From contig JABABA010000005.1 in assembly GCA_014238415.1 (NCBI GenBank), positions 123,020-157,436 on the forward strand: DNA of 34,417 nt, in the 5' to 3' direction. The DNA comes from Planctomycetota bacterium. GTDB lineage: Bacteria; Planctomycetota; UBA1135; GCA-002686595. Shown here one piece after another: positions 10,465 through 18,306 of this stretch. Below the pieces are notes generated by a model. That model worked only from the letters and a program-made list of their open reading frames with translations, did not search any database and was not told the origin of the DNA. The position numbers and the translations under genes were made by a program. Numbering within the stretch: position 1 is the first letter of the stretch; every line of letters begins with the position of its first letter.

Positions 10465-11480
10465 GAGGACCGCCTCCGACCAGCACGCCGAGTTCCAGAT
10501 CTACGCCGGACAGATGCTCTACGCATTCCGATTCGAGAACTGGAACCACTGCGCCGCCGCGGCGATCGACGCCCACTCCTGCGTCCCGTGACGCTGCCGT
10601 CATCAGCACCGCCCAGAGGCAAGAGAGCCGCCTGCTCATCTGACATGTCCAGAAGAGACTCAACCTCTTGACGGGACAGCCGCCGAAAGCGTCCTTCCTT
10701 CAAACCGCGCAAGACCAGCGGGCCGATTTCTTCGCGGGTCAGCTCCAGCACCTTGTGTCCCACCCGTGCAAAGACCCTTCGGATCTCACGATTCATACCC
10801 TCGCGCAAGGTCACCAGGGCGGTGGAACGCAATTTGGCCCGCTTCACAATGACAACGCGTGCACCCGAGGTCTTGCCCTCGGATAGATACACTCCTGCAC
10901 GGATCTTATCGAGACTGTCGTCATCGAGGGACCCAGCAACCACAACGCGGTAGGTCTTCGATACCCCATAGCGGGGATGAGAAACCCGATGAGAGAAATC
11001 GCCGTCGTTGGTCAACAGAATCAGGCCGCGGCTCTCTTCATCCAGTCGCCCCACGGTGTAGATACGACCAGCAGCAGGGTCGCTGATGAGATCAACCGCC
11101 TTGGGGCGCGTCTCGCGCCGGTCATTGGTGCATAGCACTCCCTTGGGCTTGTGCAGGAGATAGTAACGACGAGGGTCCTCGCTGCCAGGAAGCACCACGC
11201 CATCAACGGTCACCTTCTGCTTGCTGGGATCGACCTTGACCCCCAACTCGGTTACCACTAAATCATCCACCAGAATCTTGCCCTTGGCGATCAACTCGTC
11301 ACACGCACGGCGCGAAGCTACTCCATGATCAGCAAGAAACTTGTTCAGGCGCACCAAGGTTGTGCGCGCCTCGCGGCGGGCACTGGACCCATCGGCAACG
11401 AATCCCCCTGCGGAAACCGAGCGCGGACGCCTACCGCGCACAGAACCGCGAGGTGAACCCCGTGAACGTCGCCTTGCCAT
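10461..11480 (-). CDS. RsuA/RluB/RluE/RluF-family pseudouridine synthase with basic tails
   Basis: 339 residues. An N-terminal Arg/Ser/Gly-rich tail (1-40) precedes an S4 RNA-binding domain (about 43-90, RLNKFLADHGVASRRACDEL). The catalytic domain contains GRLDEESRGLILLTNDGD with the catalytic Asp147, and the later REGMNREIRR motif typical of this family. Such enzymes isomerise one uridine in 16S (RsuA) or 23S (RluB/E/F) rRNA; the sequence alone does not fix the target, although RluB-like is most usual for this length. The last 50 or so residues are a low-complexity Arg/Ser repeat. It starts three bases after the manA-like stop codon and overlaps the M16 start by four bases, so it sits within one operon. 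Confidence 0.93.
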   Translation of the reverse strand: MARRRSRGSPRGSVRGRRPRSVSAGGFVADGSSARREARTTLVRLNKFLADHGVASRRACDELIAKGKILVDDLVVTELGVKVDPSKQKVTVDGVVLPGSEDPRRYYLLHKPKGVLCTNDRRETRPKAVDLISDPAAGRIYTVGRLDEESRGLILLTNDGDFSHRVSHPRYGVSKTYRVVVAGSLDDDSLDKIRAGVYLSEGKTSGARVVIVKRAKLRSTALVTLREGMNREIRRVFARVGHKVLELTREEIGPLVLRGLKEGRFRRLSRQEVESLLDMSDEQAALLPLGGADDGSVTGRRSGRRSPRRRSGSSSRIGMRRASVRRRSGTRRAGRRRSS

Positions 11481-11483
11481 GAT

Positions 11484-12494
11484 CTAGCTCTGTCTCCCTC
11501 TAAACGATCGCAGGGCCAGCACCTGAAAGTCCCCGTCTTCGGGCAGCAGATCGTGAGACCCCAGATCCGCTGGCAAGAGCCAGGTCTGTCCGCTCTTGAT
11601 GCTCCAACTCTGTTCTTCTTCACCACTCACACGAATGCGACCTTGACCGCTAATGACGAACAATGCGCCTGCTCTCTTGTCCGTATCACGAGCAAAGAGC
11701 TCATGGATCCGCAGCAACTCGCCCTGATAGGACTCATCCTCGAAGAGCGGAGCGCGCATGCTCGTTCCTTGCTCATGCCATTCGGGAGGACTCGGCTCAA
11801 GACCTTCTTGATCGTAGATGATCGAACTCAAGGCAGACTCCACATGCTGCTCACGCAATTCACCGTTCTGATCCTTGCGGTCCCAGTCGTAGATACGGAA
11901 AGTGGTGTCAGAATTCTGTTGCACCTCGACGATTACCAGCCCCTTGCCAATCGAGTGCACCGTGCCCGCAGGCACACGCACGAAATCACCCCTGCGAACG
12001 GGATAGGACGTCAATAGAGTAACCACATCGCTGGTCCCAGCGGCCTCGGCGAATTCACTGGCGGTGGTGCCTTTGGAAAGACCAAGAAAGACTTCCGCGT
12101 CCTCGTCCGCAGAGAGCACCAACCAGCACTCGTCCTTGCCTGCAAAAGAGGGGCCCATGCGTTCGGCTGTGGCCTGATCGGGATGCACTTGAATGGACAG
12201 GTTCTTGCGCGCATCCAGGAGCTTCAAGAGCAAAGGAAATGACCCATCCGGATCGGGTTGGGTACGTCCCAGCAGCGCGGTTTCCTCGGAGAGCATCAAC
12301 CCGCCCAAAGTGCGCCCCTTGAATGGACCCTCTGCCACTATCGAAGTAGCTCCCTCGCGATCGGAAAGACACCAGGCCTCTCCGATGTTCTTGTCCACAG
12401 GTAGGCCTTCGGGCAATATGGGCTGCAGGGCGCGACCACCCCAGATCTTCTCCAGAAAGATCGGCTCAAGACGAAGGGGCTGACGAATGGACAT
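11484..12494 (-). CDS. manA: Class I mannose-6-phosphate isomerase
   Basis: 336 residues, a normal length for the short class I enzymes. The protein interconverts fructose-6-phosphate and mannose-6-phosphate in the cytosol and so feeds GDP-mannose and glycan synthesis. The zinc ligands are visible: Gln102 and His104 in SIQVHPD, Glu122 in KDECW and His180 in PAGTVHSIG. The family segment QNSDTTFRIYDW follows. It is the first gene of the minus-strand operon ending at 7838; the next gene begins three bases downstream. The promoter should lie in 12495-12662, where I find no strong consensus, and the ATG is preceded by a C-rich stretch rather than a Shine-Dalgarno site. Confidence 0.93.
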   Translation of the reverse strand: MSIRQPLRLEPIFLEKIWGGRALQPILPEGLPVDKNIGEAWCLSDREGATSIVAEGPFKGRTLGGLMLSEETALLGRTQPDPDGSFPLLLKLLDARKNLSIQVHPDQATAERMGPSFAGKDECWLVLSADEDAEVFLGLSKGTTASEFAEAAGTSDVVTLLTSYPVRRGDFVRVPAGTVHSIGKGLVIVEVQQNSDTTFRIYDWDRKDQNGELREQHVESALSSIIYDQEGLEPSPPEWHEQGTSMRAPLFEDESYQGELLRIHELFARDTDKRAGALFVISGQGRIRVSGEEEQSWSIKSGQTWLLPADLGSHDLLPEDGDFQVLALRSFRGRQS

Positions 12495-12662
12495 GGATCG
12501 GGGAGGGGATTGGACCCGATTGGCTGCAGGTCAAGCCGCGAAGAATAACCGGGAGGGAGCGGCAGGCACCGGAATTCGGGGGAGACTTATTGAGCTCGGG
12601 ACCCAAAAAGGGCCTGGAACCTCTCTCACCGCATCTCCGGCAGCCTACGGGCCCCGACAAGG

Positions 12663-13907
12663 TCAGAGATCCAGCAGGGTCTCAAGCGCGCCGGCCACGA
12701 CCCGGCTGCCCTCTGCCGAATAGTGCCCGCCCGGAGCCCAGTGGCGCCCTTCGTCGGCTGCACCGCTCGCCACCAAAGCCGCGCTGCAGTCAATCACCTC
12801 GATCCCTGCCCGCTCCCACGCGTCGGTGACCGTTTCCCAGTAGCCACGACCCTCTTGGACAAGGTGTTCTAGACCACCGCGGTCAGGCAAGACCAGCAAG
12901 CGCAACCGAACGCCGTCATTTGAGGTCTCTTCCTGGAACGCGCCGACGATCGCCAACAACAATCGAAAGACCTCGCTCTCTTCGTCAAGCAGCCAATCTG
13001 CCACCTCCCGGTCCCGACGCTCGTGAAGAGTCAGGGCCATGCGCCCCAAGCCCGTGTGGTGCAACCAATTCGAACCCTCGGGGGCATAGGCCAAGGGCGA
13101 GCGCGCAACCCACGCGTCGTTTCCATCCAGAGCCTCCAGGAATTTCTTCTGAGAACTCAATACGGCGTGCATGTGCGCAATGGACTCCACGGGATTGGGG
13201 ATCAGGCGCAAGTCCCCTGCCCGGGTAATTCGAAAGCGCGGCTTGAAACGCACCATTTTTGCCCAGTGTCGCTGAGCCGGACGGTACATGGTCACCAGCC
13301 TCAGAGAAGCCGCTGGCATCCAGCCCAACCATACTTCATCCCCTCGCAAGGGCCGACCATCCCGCCGATAGCGCAAGAGGGCCTGGTCCAACCCATATGC
13401 GCCCATCCCCAAGTTTGCAAATTCGTGCTGTGCTGATGCGGCATCCAAGAGATACGGCCAGGCCTGTTCATCTTCCACTTCGTCTCCAAGTGTGAAGGAG
13501 CAGCCAACACAGACTATGCGTGACTGGTCCGTTCGCCGCTCCCGCGTCAGAGGAGAAACACTGCAACGGGCGCCGGCCCAATCAAATTCCATTTCGCCCA
13601 TAGAGGTTCCGGGCGTTGGTGCCCAGCCCAACTCAGAATCGAAAAGGAACGGCGTGCCGCCCGGACCTTGCTCACGAACATGCGCAGCGATCTCCCGCAA
13701 GCTGAGTTGCTGACCGGGATAGAAAATGGGTGGATCAAATGGGGCTATTCGGGAACCACGCAGATAGCCACTGCCCAACGCGTAGTGCAGCAGTATCTGA
13801 TCCATGAAGAGACCGCTGCCCAACAGCAGCCCCAAAGCGAGGAAGCGTTTTCGCCTCAATCTGCTCCCCCGCCAGATGCTGCAACCAGGACCGTAAACAT
13901 GAGTCAC
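12663..13907 (-). CDS. Membrane-anchored SGNH/GDSL-hydrolase-like protein
   Basis: 414 residues from a GTG start; no nearby in-frame ATG precedes the membrane segment, so the start is uncertain. Residues about 20-45 form one transmembrane helix after a basic stretch (RLRRKR), placing the rest outside the cytoplasmic membrane. VGCSFTLGDEVEDEQAWP resembles SGNH block I, with Ser137 as the candidate nucleophile, followed by NLGMGAYGLDQ, typical of this family. The C-terminal GGHYSAEGSRVVA matches the block V histidine (His395), although the Asp three residues before it is not present, so activity is uncertain. Related proteins are often found near polysaccharide genes and may act on acyl or acetyl groups; the substrate is unknown here. 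A hairpin (13918-13951) lies directly upstream. Confidence 0.75.
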   Translation of the reverse strand: MTHVYGPGCSIWRGSRLRRKRFLALGLLLGSGLFMDQILLHYALGSGYLRGSRIAPFDPPIFYPGQQLSLREIAAHVREQGPGGTPFLFDSELGWAPTPGTSMGEMEFDWAGARCSVSPLTRERRTDQSRIVCVGCSFTLGDEVEDEQAWPYLLDAASAQHEFANLGMGAYGLDQALLRYRRDGRPLRGDEVWLGWMPAASLRLVTMYRPAQRHWAKMVRFKPRFRITRAGDLRLIPNPVESIAHMHAVLSSQKKFLEALDGNDAWVARSPLAYAPEGSNWLHHTGLGRMALTLHERRDREVADWLLDEESEVFRLLLAIVGAFQEETSNDGVRLRLLVLPDRGGLEHLVQEGRGYWETVTDAWERAGIEVIDCSAALVASGAADEGRHWAPGGHYSAEGSRVVAGALETLLDL

Positions 13908-13917
13908 GAGAGAAAAT

Positions 13918-13951
13918 GGAACAGGACGCCAACTGCGAGCAGTTCCTGTCC
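13918..13951 (-). terminator. Nested hairpin before the SGNH-like gene (possible terminator or attenuator)
   Basis: Read on the minus strand, GGACAGG is followed by the palindrome AACTGCTCGCAGTT and then CCTGTTCC and ATTTTCTC. The outer arms pair over seven bases with one bulged T and the inner palindrome forms a second hairpin. The short T-rich run afterwards resembles an intrinsic terminator for the upstream lipoprotein gene, but it ends about ten bases from the GTG of the next gene, so it could instead control that gene's translation or read-through. Confidence 0.4.
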
Positions 13952-14156
13952 CGACTCTACCCCTTCCCAGAAAATCCTGGGCAACCTGCTCGACTGCGCG
14001 CCGCCACCCTTCAAAAAACCAGACCCTCCATCATGTTATCGCCAGTGATAGCACTCAATCATGGGCAGAGAACGTCCCCGCCCTCTTCAACCGGCACCAT
14101 GTCAAGCAGACGAAACGACACACAGTTGAAGAGCACCGAGGCCCCAACAGGATGGA

Positions 14157-14603
14157 TCACTTGCTTTCGATCGCAGTCTTGGTGTGACCAGCGCGATCGG
14201 AGGCGAATGCCTTCTTGCAACGAGCGCAACAGAGCCCAACCGTGTGGCCTTGCCAGGTCACTGACTCGTCGGAGTTCACGTCGTTGCCTGAAATAGGGCA
14301 GGCCGTGTTGCCAACTGCAGTTGGCTTGGCGTAGGCCTTGGCCACCGCAGCAGCGGGATCTGCCTTGGCAGACGCCACACACTTGCTGCAGCAGAAGTAG
14401 GCACGTTGCCCTTCATGCTCCACAAAATTCTCAGGCTTGGTTGGATGACCAGAGGTGGCACAGGTAGTGTTACCCAGGAAGAGCGTTGTGGTCTCCACAG
14501 TGGGAGGCATGTTGTCGGGAGATTCACTGCCCTTGTTGTTGGCGCAAGCGGCGAACGAACAGAAGGCAGCAATGATCAATAGGTTACGCATGGTGATTCT
14601 CAT
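14157..14603 (-). CDS. Lipoprotein with two YHS/TRASH-like cysteine modules (probable metal binding)
   Basis: 148 residues from the ATG at 14603; a second ATG at 14591 would also work, and the frame upstream of these is not convincing as protein. A short signal sequence ends in the lipobox SFAAC, so the protein is predicted to be lipid-anchored. The mature part contains two similar modules: C-A-T-S-G-H-P ... YFCCSKC and C-P-I-S-G-N-D ... GLCCARCKKAF, each with a CxxSG turn and a CCxxC cluster about 30 residues later. This matches the general pattern of YHS/TRASH metal-binding domains, which bind transition metals such as copper. I infer metal sequestration or delivery in the periplasm. The neighbouring genes give no metal transporter, so the metal is unknown. 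Confidence 0.75.
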   Translation of the reverse strand: MRITMRNLLIIAAFCSFAACANNKGSESPDNMPPTVETTTLFLGNTTCATSGHPTKPENFVEHEGQRAYFCCSKCVASAKADPAAAVAKAYAKPTAVGNTACPISGNDVNSDESVTWQGHTVGLCCARCKKAFASDRAGHTKTAIESK

Positions 14604-14711
14604 TGAAGGGTTTCCAGAAAGCCCACGATCGGGCCTCCGTGATAATAAAGGAATCAGCCCCGGCCGACTAGGGCGGTTTGCGGACCAGCCGTACCCGCTT
14701 GTCATGTGCAC

Positions 14712-15398
14712 CTAGGCACCATTCAGAAGGTCAACCAACTCTGCCCGATACTTGTCAAGATCGTCCTCCTTCGGACGCCAGCCATTGGCCAGTCGCCCCC
14801 TAACGCCCCTGAGGGCTCGCAGAGTCTTTTCCAACACCTTCCGCGGACGAGAGGGTAAGGGCGCAGAAAGGGCCCGCTCCAATTCTCCCTGGGCCAACCG
14901 CAGAGCGTTGCGCTCGAGGCACTTGGCCGCGCGGATGGCATGCAGGATCGAGCCCTTGGGAGTGTGCTGTTTCAACCGCAGAATACGCGTGACCTCGAGC
15001 CATGGCTGACCAAGCAGGTGTTCACGAACCACACAGTTCACCCGGATCCGTTGATGGCGCTTGAGGGATCCAAGACGCCTGCTGCAAGAAGCCTGCTTTG
15101 AGATATAGAGATGCTGGAAGTCGTTTGCGTGCTCGCTTGGGTTCCACAGGAGCTGATCTCCATCCCAGACCACAAGGGCCTGATAAGTGGACGGTTGAAA
15201 GCGGGTGGTGTAGCCCTCCCAATTGAAACGCTGCTCCTGCACTTGCAAGGTCAACTGGATTTCTTGGCCGAGGTAGCGCTCTGGGCGCTCCCTGAGCACA
15301 TCCAGATTCATGCTAGGCGGACTTGCAATCCAAGCGGACCCGTCCGTGGGCAGGACGCAAGCAAAAGTGCTCGCAAGCAAGTAGAGGAGAACGTCCAT
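14712..15398 (-). CDS. Hypothetical exported protein, possibly with an OB-fold-like core
   Basis: 228 residues from the ATG at 15398, which begins a hydrophobic stretch (DVLLYLLASTFACVL) that could be a signal peptide, although it lacks basic residues before the core. An in-frame ATG at 15488 gives 258 residues with a basic n-region, but overlaps rsmD by 14 bases; the start is undecided. The middle region (from LRERPERYLGQEIQLTLQV to WLEVTRILRL) has the strand pattern of small beta-barrel domains, with phrases such as 'peryLGqeI..tl.V' and 'g.pwlevt.i'. The C-terminal 80 residues are helical and basic. I do not recognise the family. It follows rsmD and precedes the metal-binding lipoprotein gene on the same strand, with a 108-base gap. 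Confidence 0.65.
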   Translation of the reverse strand: MDVLLYLLASTFACVLPTDGSAWIASPPSMNLDVLRERPERYLGQEIQLTLQVQEQRFNWEGYTTRFQPSTYQALVVWDGDQLLWNPSEHANDFQHLYISKQASCSRRLGSLKRHQRIRVNCVVREHLLGQPWLEVTRILRLKQHTPKGSILHAIRAAKCLERNALRLAQGELERALSAPLPSRPRKVLEKTLRALRGVRGRLANGWRPKEDDLDKYRAELVDLLNGA

Positions 15399-15474
15399 GA
15401 TGAAAGACAAAGCCAGAGGCTTTGATCGGACGCGAGGCTCCTTGACCTTGAGCCAGAATTTGCAAACCGCTGCT

Positions 15475-16071
15475 CTATTTCCAGACATACAGCAGCGCCG
15501 TACGGCCCATCACACGATAGTCCAACTGCATATCTGGCAGACTGAGAGCATCATGACCCAGATCCCGAGGATGACCGTGCAAGACCAACGCACCCCCAGA
15601 AAGCAGCACATCCTGGACCAAAGTGGTTGCCGTCACCAAGACCTTCTCGCGCTCTCCCCCACGCAGCATGGGATAGGGCGGGTCCATCAGGATCACTCTG
15701 GCCCAGGGCTGGAGCTCAACAGAGGCTCCCGGGGGCCGCTCCTCTGGCGCGCCCCAGTTTTGCTGGTCCAAGGCGTCTCCGCCAATCACCTCCGCCCGAT
15801 CATGAGCACCCACGATTTCAAGATTGGCCCGCAGAACATCCAGTGCCTTGCGGTCACGCTCAAGAAACCTCACATGACTTGCTCCCCGACTGAGAGCTTC
15901 AATGCCCATGCTGCCGCTGCCACTGAACAGATCGAGCACTGGCTGGCCTTCTTCGATACCCCCAAGTGTTGAGAACAGGGATTCGCGCACCCGGGCCAGC
16001 ATGGGCCGGGTCTCCTGACCGTCGGGGGTGCGCAGAATGCGACCTTTGAATGCTCCGCTGTGAATCCGCAC
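15475..16071 (-). CDS. rsmD: 16S rRNA (guanine(966)-N(2))-methyltransferase
   Basis: 198 residues, the usual length. The enzyme uses S-adenosylmethionine to methylate N2 of G966 in 16S rRNA during 30S assembly. The N-terminal motif MRIHSGAFKGR and the RPMLARVRESLFSTLG segment are characteristic; the SAM loop DLFSGSGSMGIEALSRGA and the N6/N2-MTase motif DPPYP are present. It is divergent from pdxJ, with 101 bases between the starts (16072-16172) that must hold both promoters. It lies first in a minus-strand group with the exported protein and the metal-binding lipoprotein, though these show no functional link to rRNA methylation. Confidence 0.93.
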   Translation of the reverse strand: MRIHSGAFKGRILRTPDGQETRPMLARVRESLFSTLGGIEEGQPVLDLFSGSGSMGIEALSRGASHVRFLERDRKALDVLRANLEIVGAHDRAEVIGGDALDQQNWGAPEERPPGASVELQPWARVILMDPPYPMLRGGEREKVLVTATTLVQDVLLSGGALVLHGHPRDLGHDALSLPDMQLDYRVMGRTALLYVWK

Positions 16072-16172
16072 TCGTGCAATCTACCCCCACGCAGGGGTCG
16101 CACGGTGCTCCCATCCGAGGTATCCTCGTGCTTCCGCAGACGTTCTGAACTTCGGATCTGCACACACGAACA

Positions 16173-16961
16173 ATGGGAACCAGCGACCGACCAGTGAGCA
16201 GCCCCCGCTTGCACATCAATGTGGACCATGTGGCCACCTTGCGCCAGGCCCGACGCGAAGAGTTTCCGGACCCGGTTCAATGGGCCCTTGCAGCAGAAAA
16301 GGCCGGTGCCCACGGAATCACCTGCCACCTGCGCAAGGACCGACGACACATCCAAGACAAAGACGTGCGCCACTTGAGATCCGAGCTGAAATCGATTCTG
16401 AACCTGGAGCTGTCCCTCAACGGAGAGATGATCGAGCTCGGTCTGGTTTCTGGCGCCGATGCCTTCTGCCTGGTGCCGGAGTCCCGTGAGGAACTAACCA
16501 CTGAAGGGGGCCTCGATTGCAAGCACGAACAGCAACGCCTCGCAGATGTGATCCCGGCCCTGACCGAATCAGGCGGAATCGTCAGCCTCTTTGTGGATCC
16601 TGACTGCCACCAACTGGATGTCGCCCGGGCAGTAGGGGCGCCCTTCGTGGAACTGCATACGGGGTCCTACGCCAACCAATGCGGAGCAGCCCGGGAGCGG
16701 GAACTCGAACGCCTGCTCACAGCCGCCGCCCACGCCCAGGACATCGGCCTCAAGGTCAATGCAGGCCACGGACTGGACTACGAGAATGTGGGTCCACTGG
16801 CGAGCATGCCCGGCGTGAAGGAACTCAACATTGGCTTCGCCATCATTGCACGGGCGGTGTTTGTAGGGGTCGAACAGGCAGTGCAGGAGATGCTGCTGCT
16901 CTTGACCGCCGCCCCGACCACAAGCGCTGTTGCTGAGTCCCTTCCCGGGGCCAGAAACTAG
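16173..16961 (+). CDS. pdxJ: Pyridoxine 5'-phosphate synthase
   Basis: 262 residues. PdxJ condenses 1-deoxy-D-xylulose 5-phosphate with 3-amino-2-oxopropyl phosphate, the last ring-closing step of the DXP-dependent vitamin B6 pathway. Diagnostic segments are present in order: INVDHVATLRQAR, GITCHLRKDRRHIQD, LNLELSLNGEM, GHGLDYENV and ELNIGFAIIARAVFVGVEQAV. The protein has a short N-terminal extension before the family's usual start and a low-complexity tail of about 20 residues after the conserved core. The presence of pdxJ argues against lineages that use only the PdxS/PdxT route. dapA follows after 231 bases on the same strand. Confidence 0.95.
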   Translation: MGTSDRPVSSPRLHINVDHVATLRQARREEFPDPVQWALAAEKAGAHGITCHLRKDRRHIQDKDVRHLRSELKSILNLELSLNGEMIELGLVSGADAFCLVPESREELTTEGGLDCKHEQQRLADVIPALTESGGIVSLFVDPDCHQLDVARAVGAPFVELHTGSYANQCGAARERELERLLTAAAHAQDIGLKVNAGHGLDYENVGPLASMPGVKELNIGFAIIARAVFVGVEQAVQEMLLLLTAAPTTSAVAESLPGARN

Positions 16962-17192
16962 GCTGAAAAGCCCCAGCTGAACGAGAGGAAACTGACACGA
17001 ATTCCTGCTCTGGTGACCCTCCAGCCCACCTTCTGACCGGACCCGGACCTTCTCAGGCATGGGATTGAGGGTCGGTTTCCCTTGAATCCAGGAACATCAC
17101 CCTTGGATCCAGCATCCAGGAAAGGCAGATTTGATTGCACCCGACGGTTTGAGAAGGAAAGACAGTCGGAGACGAGTCAGGAGTCAACCCGG

Positions 17193-18122
17193 ATGCAAAC
17201 AGACCAATTCATCCCCAGGGGCAGCATCGTAGCCCTGCCCACCCCCTTCCGCGGGGGAGCCCTGGCCTATGACCTCCTCGCTGACGATGTGGTGCGTCAC
17301 CGACTCGCGGGAACAAATGCCTTGTTGATAGCCGGAACCACCGGGGAAGGAGCGGCGCTCTCGGAGGCCGAGCGAATAGTCGCATTCCGCACAGCCTGCA
17401 ATGCCGCCCGGGGCCAGATCAAAGTGATCTGTGCCGTGGGCACCAACGACACGCGGGCCAGTTTGCGTCTGTCCCGCGCCGCGCAGGAATGCGGCGCGGA
17501 CGCCGTCATGGCCATCGTGCCCTACTACAACCGCCCACAGGCGCGAGGCCTCGAAGCGCACTTCTCTGCCTTGGCCCAAGTGGCGCCAGACTTGTCCCTG
17601 ACCCTATACGATGTTCCCAAGCGCACCGCCTGCGAGTTGCCTTTGGATGTGATCCAGCGGCTGGCCGCCCAGCACAAGAACATCACCTCGATCAAGCTCG
17701 CGTGCACGGACTTGGATCGAGTGGAGCTACTGGTGCGGGAGAGCGGCCTGCAGGTCTTGTGCGGCGAGGACCGCTTGATCCTGGAATTCATGCGGCGGGG
17801 AGCCGTGGGCGCAGTGTCCGTGCTCGGCAACGTGATGCCCCGGGAAACCAAGGCCCTGATTCAAGCAGGCCAACGAACACCGGATGCGCCCCGGGCGCGT
17901 TCCCTCGCAGCGCGCCTGACACCATTGGCCCAAGCCCTCTTTGTGGAAACCAATCCCGTACCTGTCAAAGCAGCACTGGCGGTATTGGAGGGCTACCCCA
18001 GCGAAGTGCGCCTGCCCCTCGTTGGGCTGAAGGCGCACAACCGACGCATGCTTGAAGATGTGCTGCAACGATTGGTTGCCACTGATCAGGTCTCTTCCAA
18101 GAGCCTGACGCACACGGTCTAG
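17193..18122 (+). CDS. dapA: 4-hydroxy-tetrahydrodipicolinate synthase (DHDPS family)
   Basis: 309 residues from the ATG at 17193, chosen because AGGAG at 17179-17183 is correctly spaced before it; an ATG at 17082 would add a 37-residue tail unlike the family. The enzyme condenses pyruvate with aspartate semialdehyde, the first committed step to diaminopimelate and lysine. Visible signatures are GTTGEGAAL (Thr49/Thr50), VPYYNRPQ, LYDVPKRT with the catalytic Tyr139, and the Schiff-base Lys168 in SIKLA. The Arg of the KRT motif that binds the substrate carboxylate is present. Because N-acetylneuraminate lyase and related aldolases share the fold, the reaction rests on these motifs, but dapA is the best assignment. 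Confidence 0.92.
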   Translation: MQTDQFIPRGSIVALPTPFRGGALAYDLLADDVVRHRLAGTNALLIAGTTGEGAALSEAERIVAFRTACNAARGQIKVICAVGTNDTRASLRLSRAAQECGADAVMAIVPYYNRPQARGLEAHFSALAQVAPDLSLTLYDVPKRTACELPLDVIQRLAAQHKNITSIKLACTDLDRVELLVRESGLQVLCGEDRLILEFMRRGAVGAVSVLGNVMPRETKALIQAGQRTPDAPRARSLAARLTPLAQALFVETNPVPVKAALAVLEGYPSEVRLPLVGLKAHNRRMLEDVLQRLVATDQVSSKSLTHTV

Positions 18123-18246
18123 CAAGGGCTCGAGGCCCCGCAGAACAGCCTGCCAAACCTACAGGTCTGCACGCCAAATCGGCAGCATTTGGCCTGATCG
18201 ACCCCATTCTAGGCCATCGCAGGGCAGTTTTTGACCCGGCACGGCT

Positions 18247-18274
18247 CTTGCACCTTGGTGTTCCATGCCCCGCG
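18247..18274 (+). promoter_or_regulatory. Possible sigma-32-like heat-shock promoter before clpB
   Basis: CTTGCAC (18247-18253), a 14-base spacer and CCCCGCG (18268-18274) resemble the RpoH pattern CTTGAAA-N13-15-CCCCATNT. The match is partial and the region is GC-rich, so chance cannot be excluded. It would place the start of transcription about 25-30 bases before the clpB ATG. I see no CIRCE inverted repeat in the 184-base gap. Confidence 0.25.
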
Positions 18275-18306
18275 AACTGCGGGCCAAACCAAAAGGAGTA
18301 CCCACC

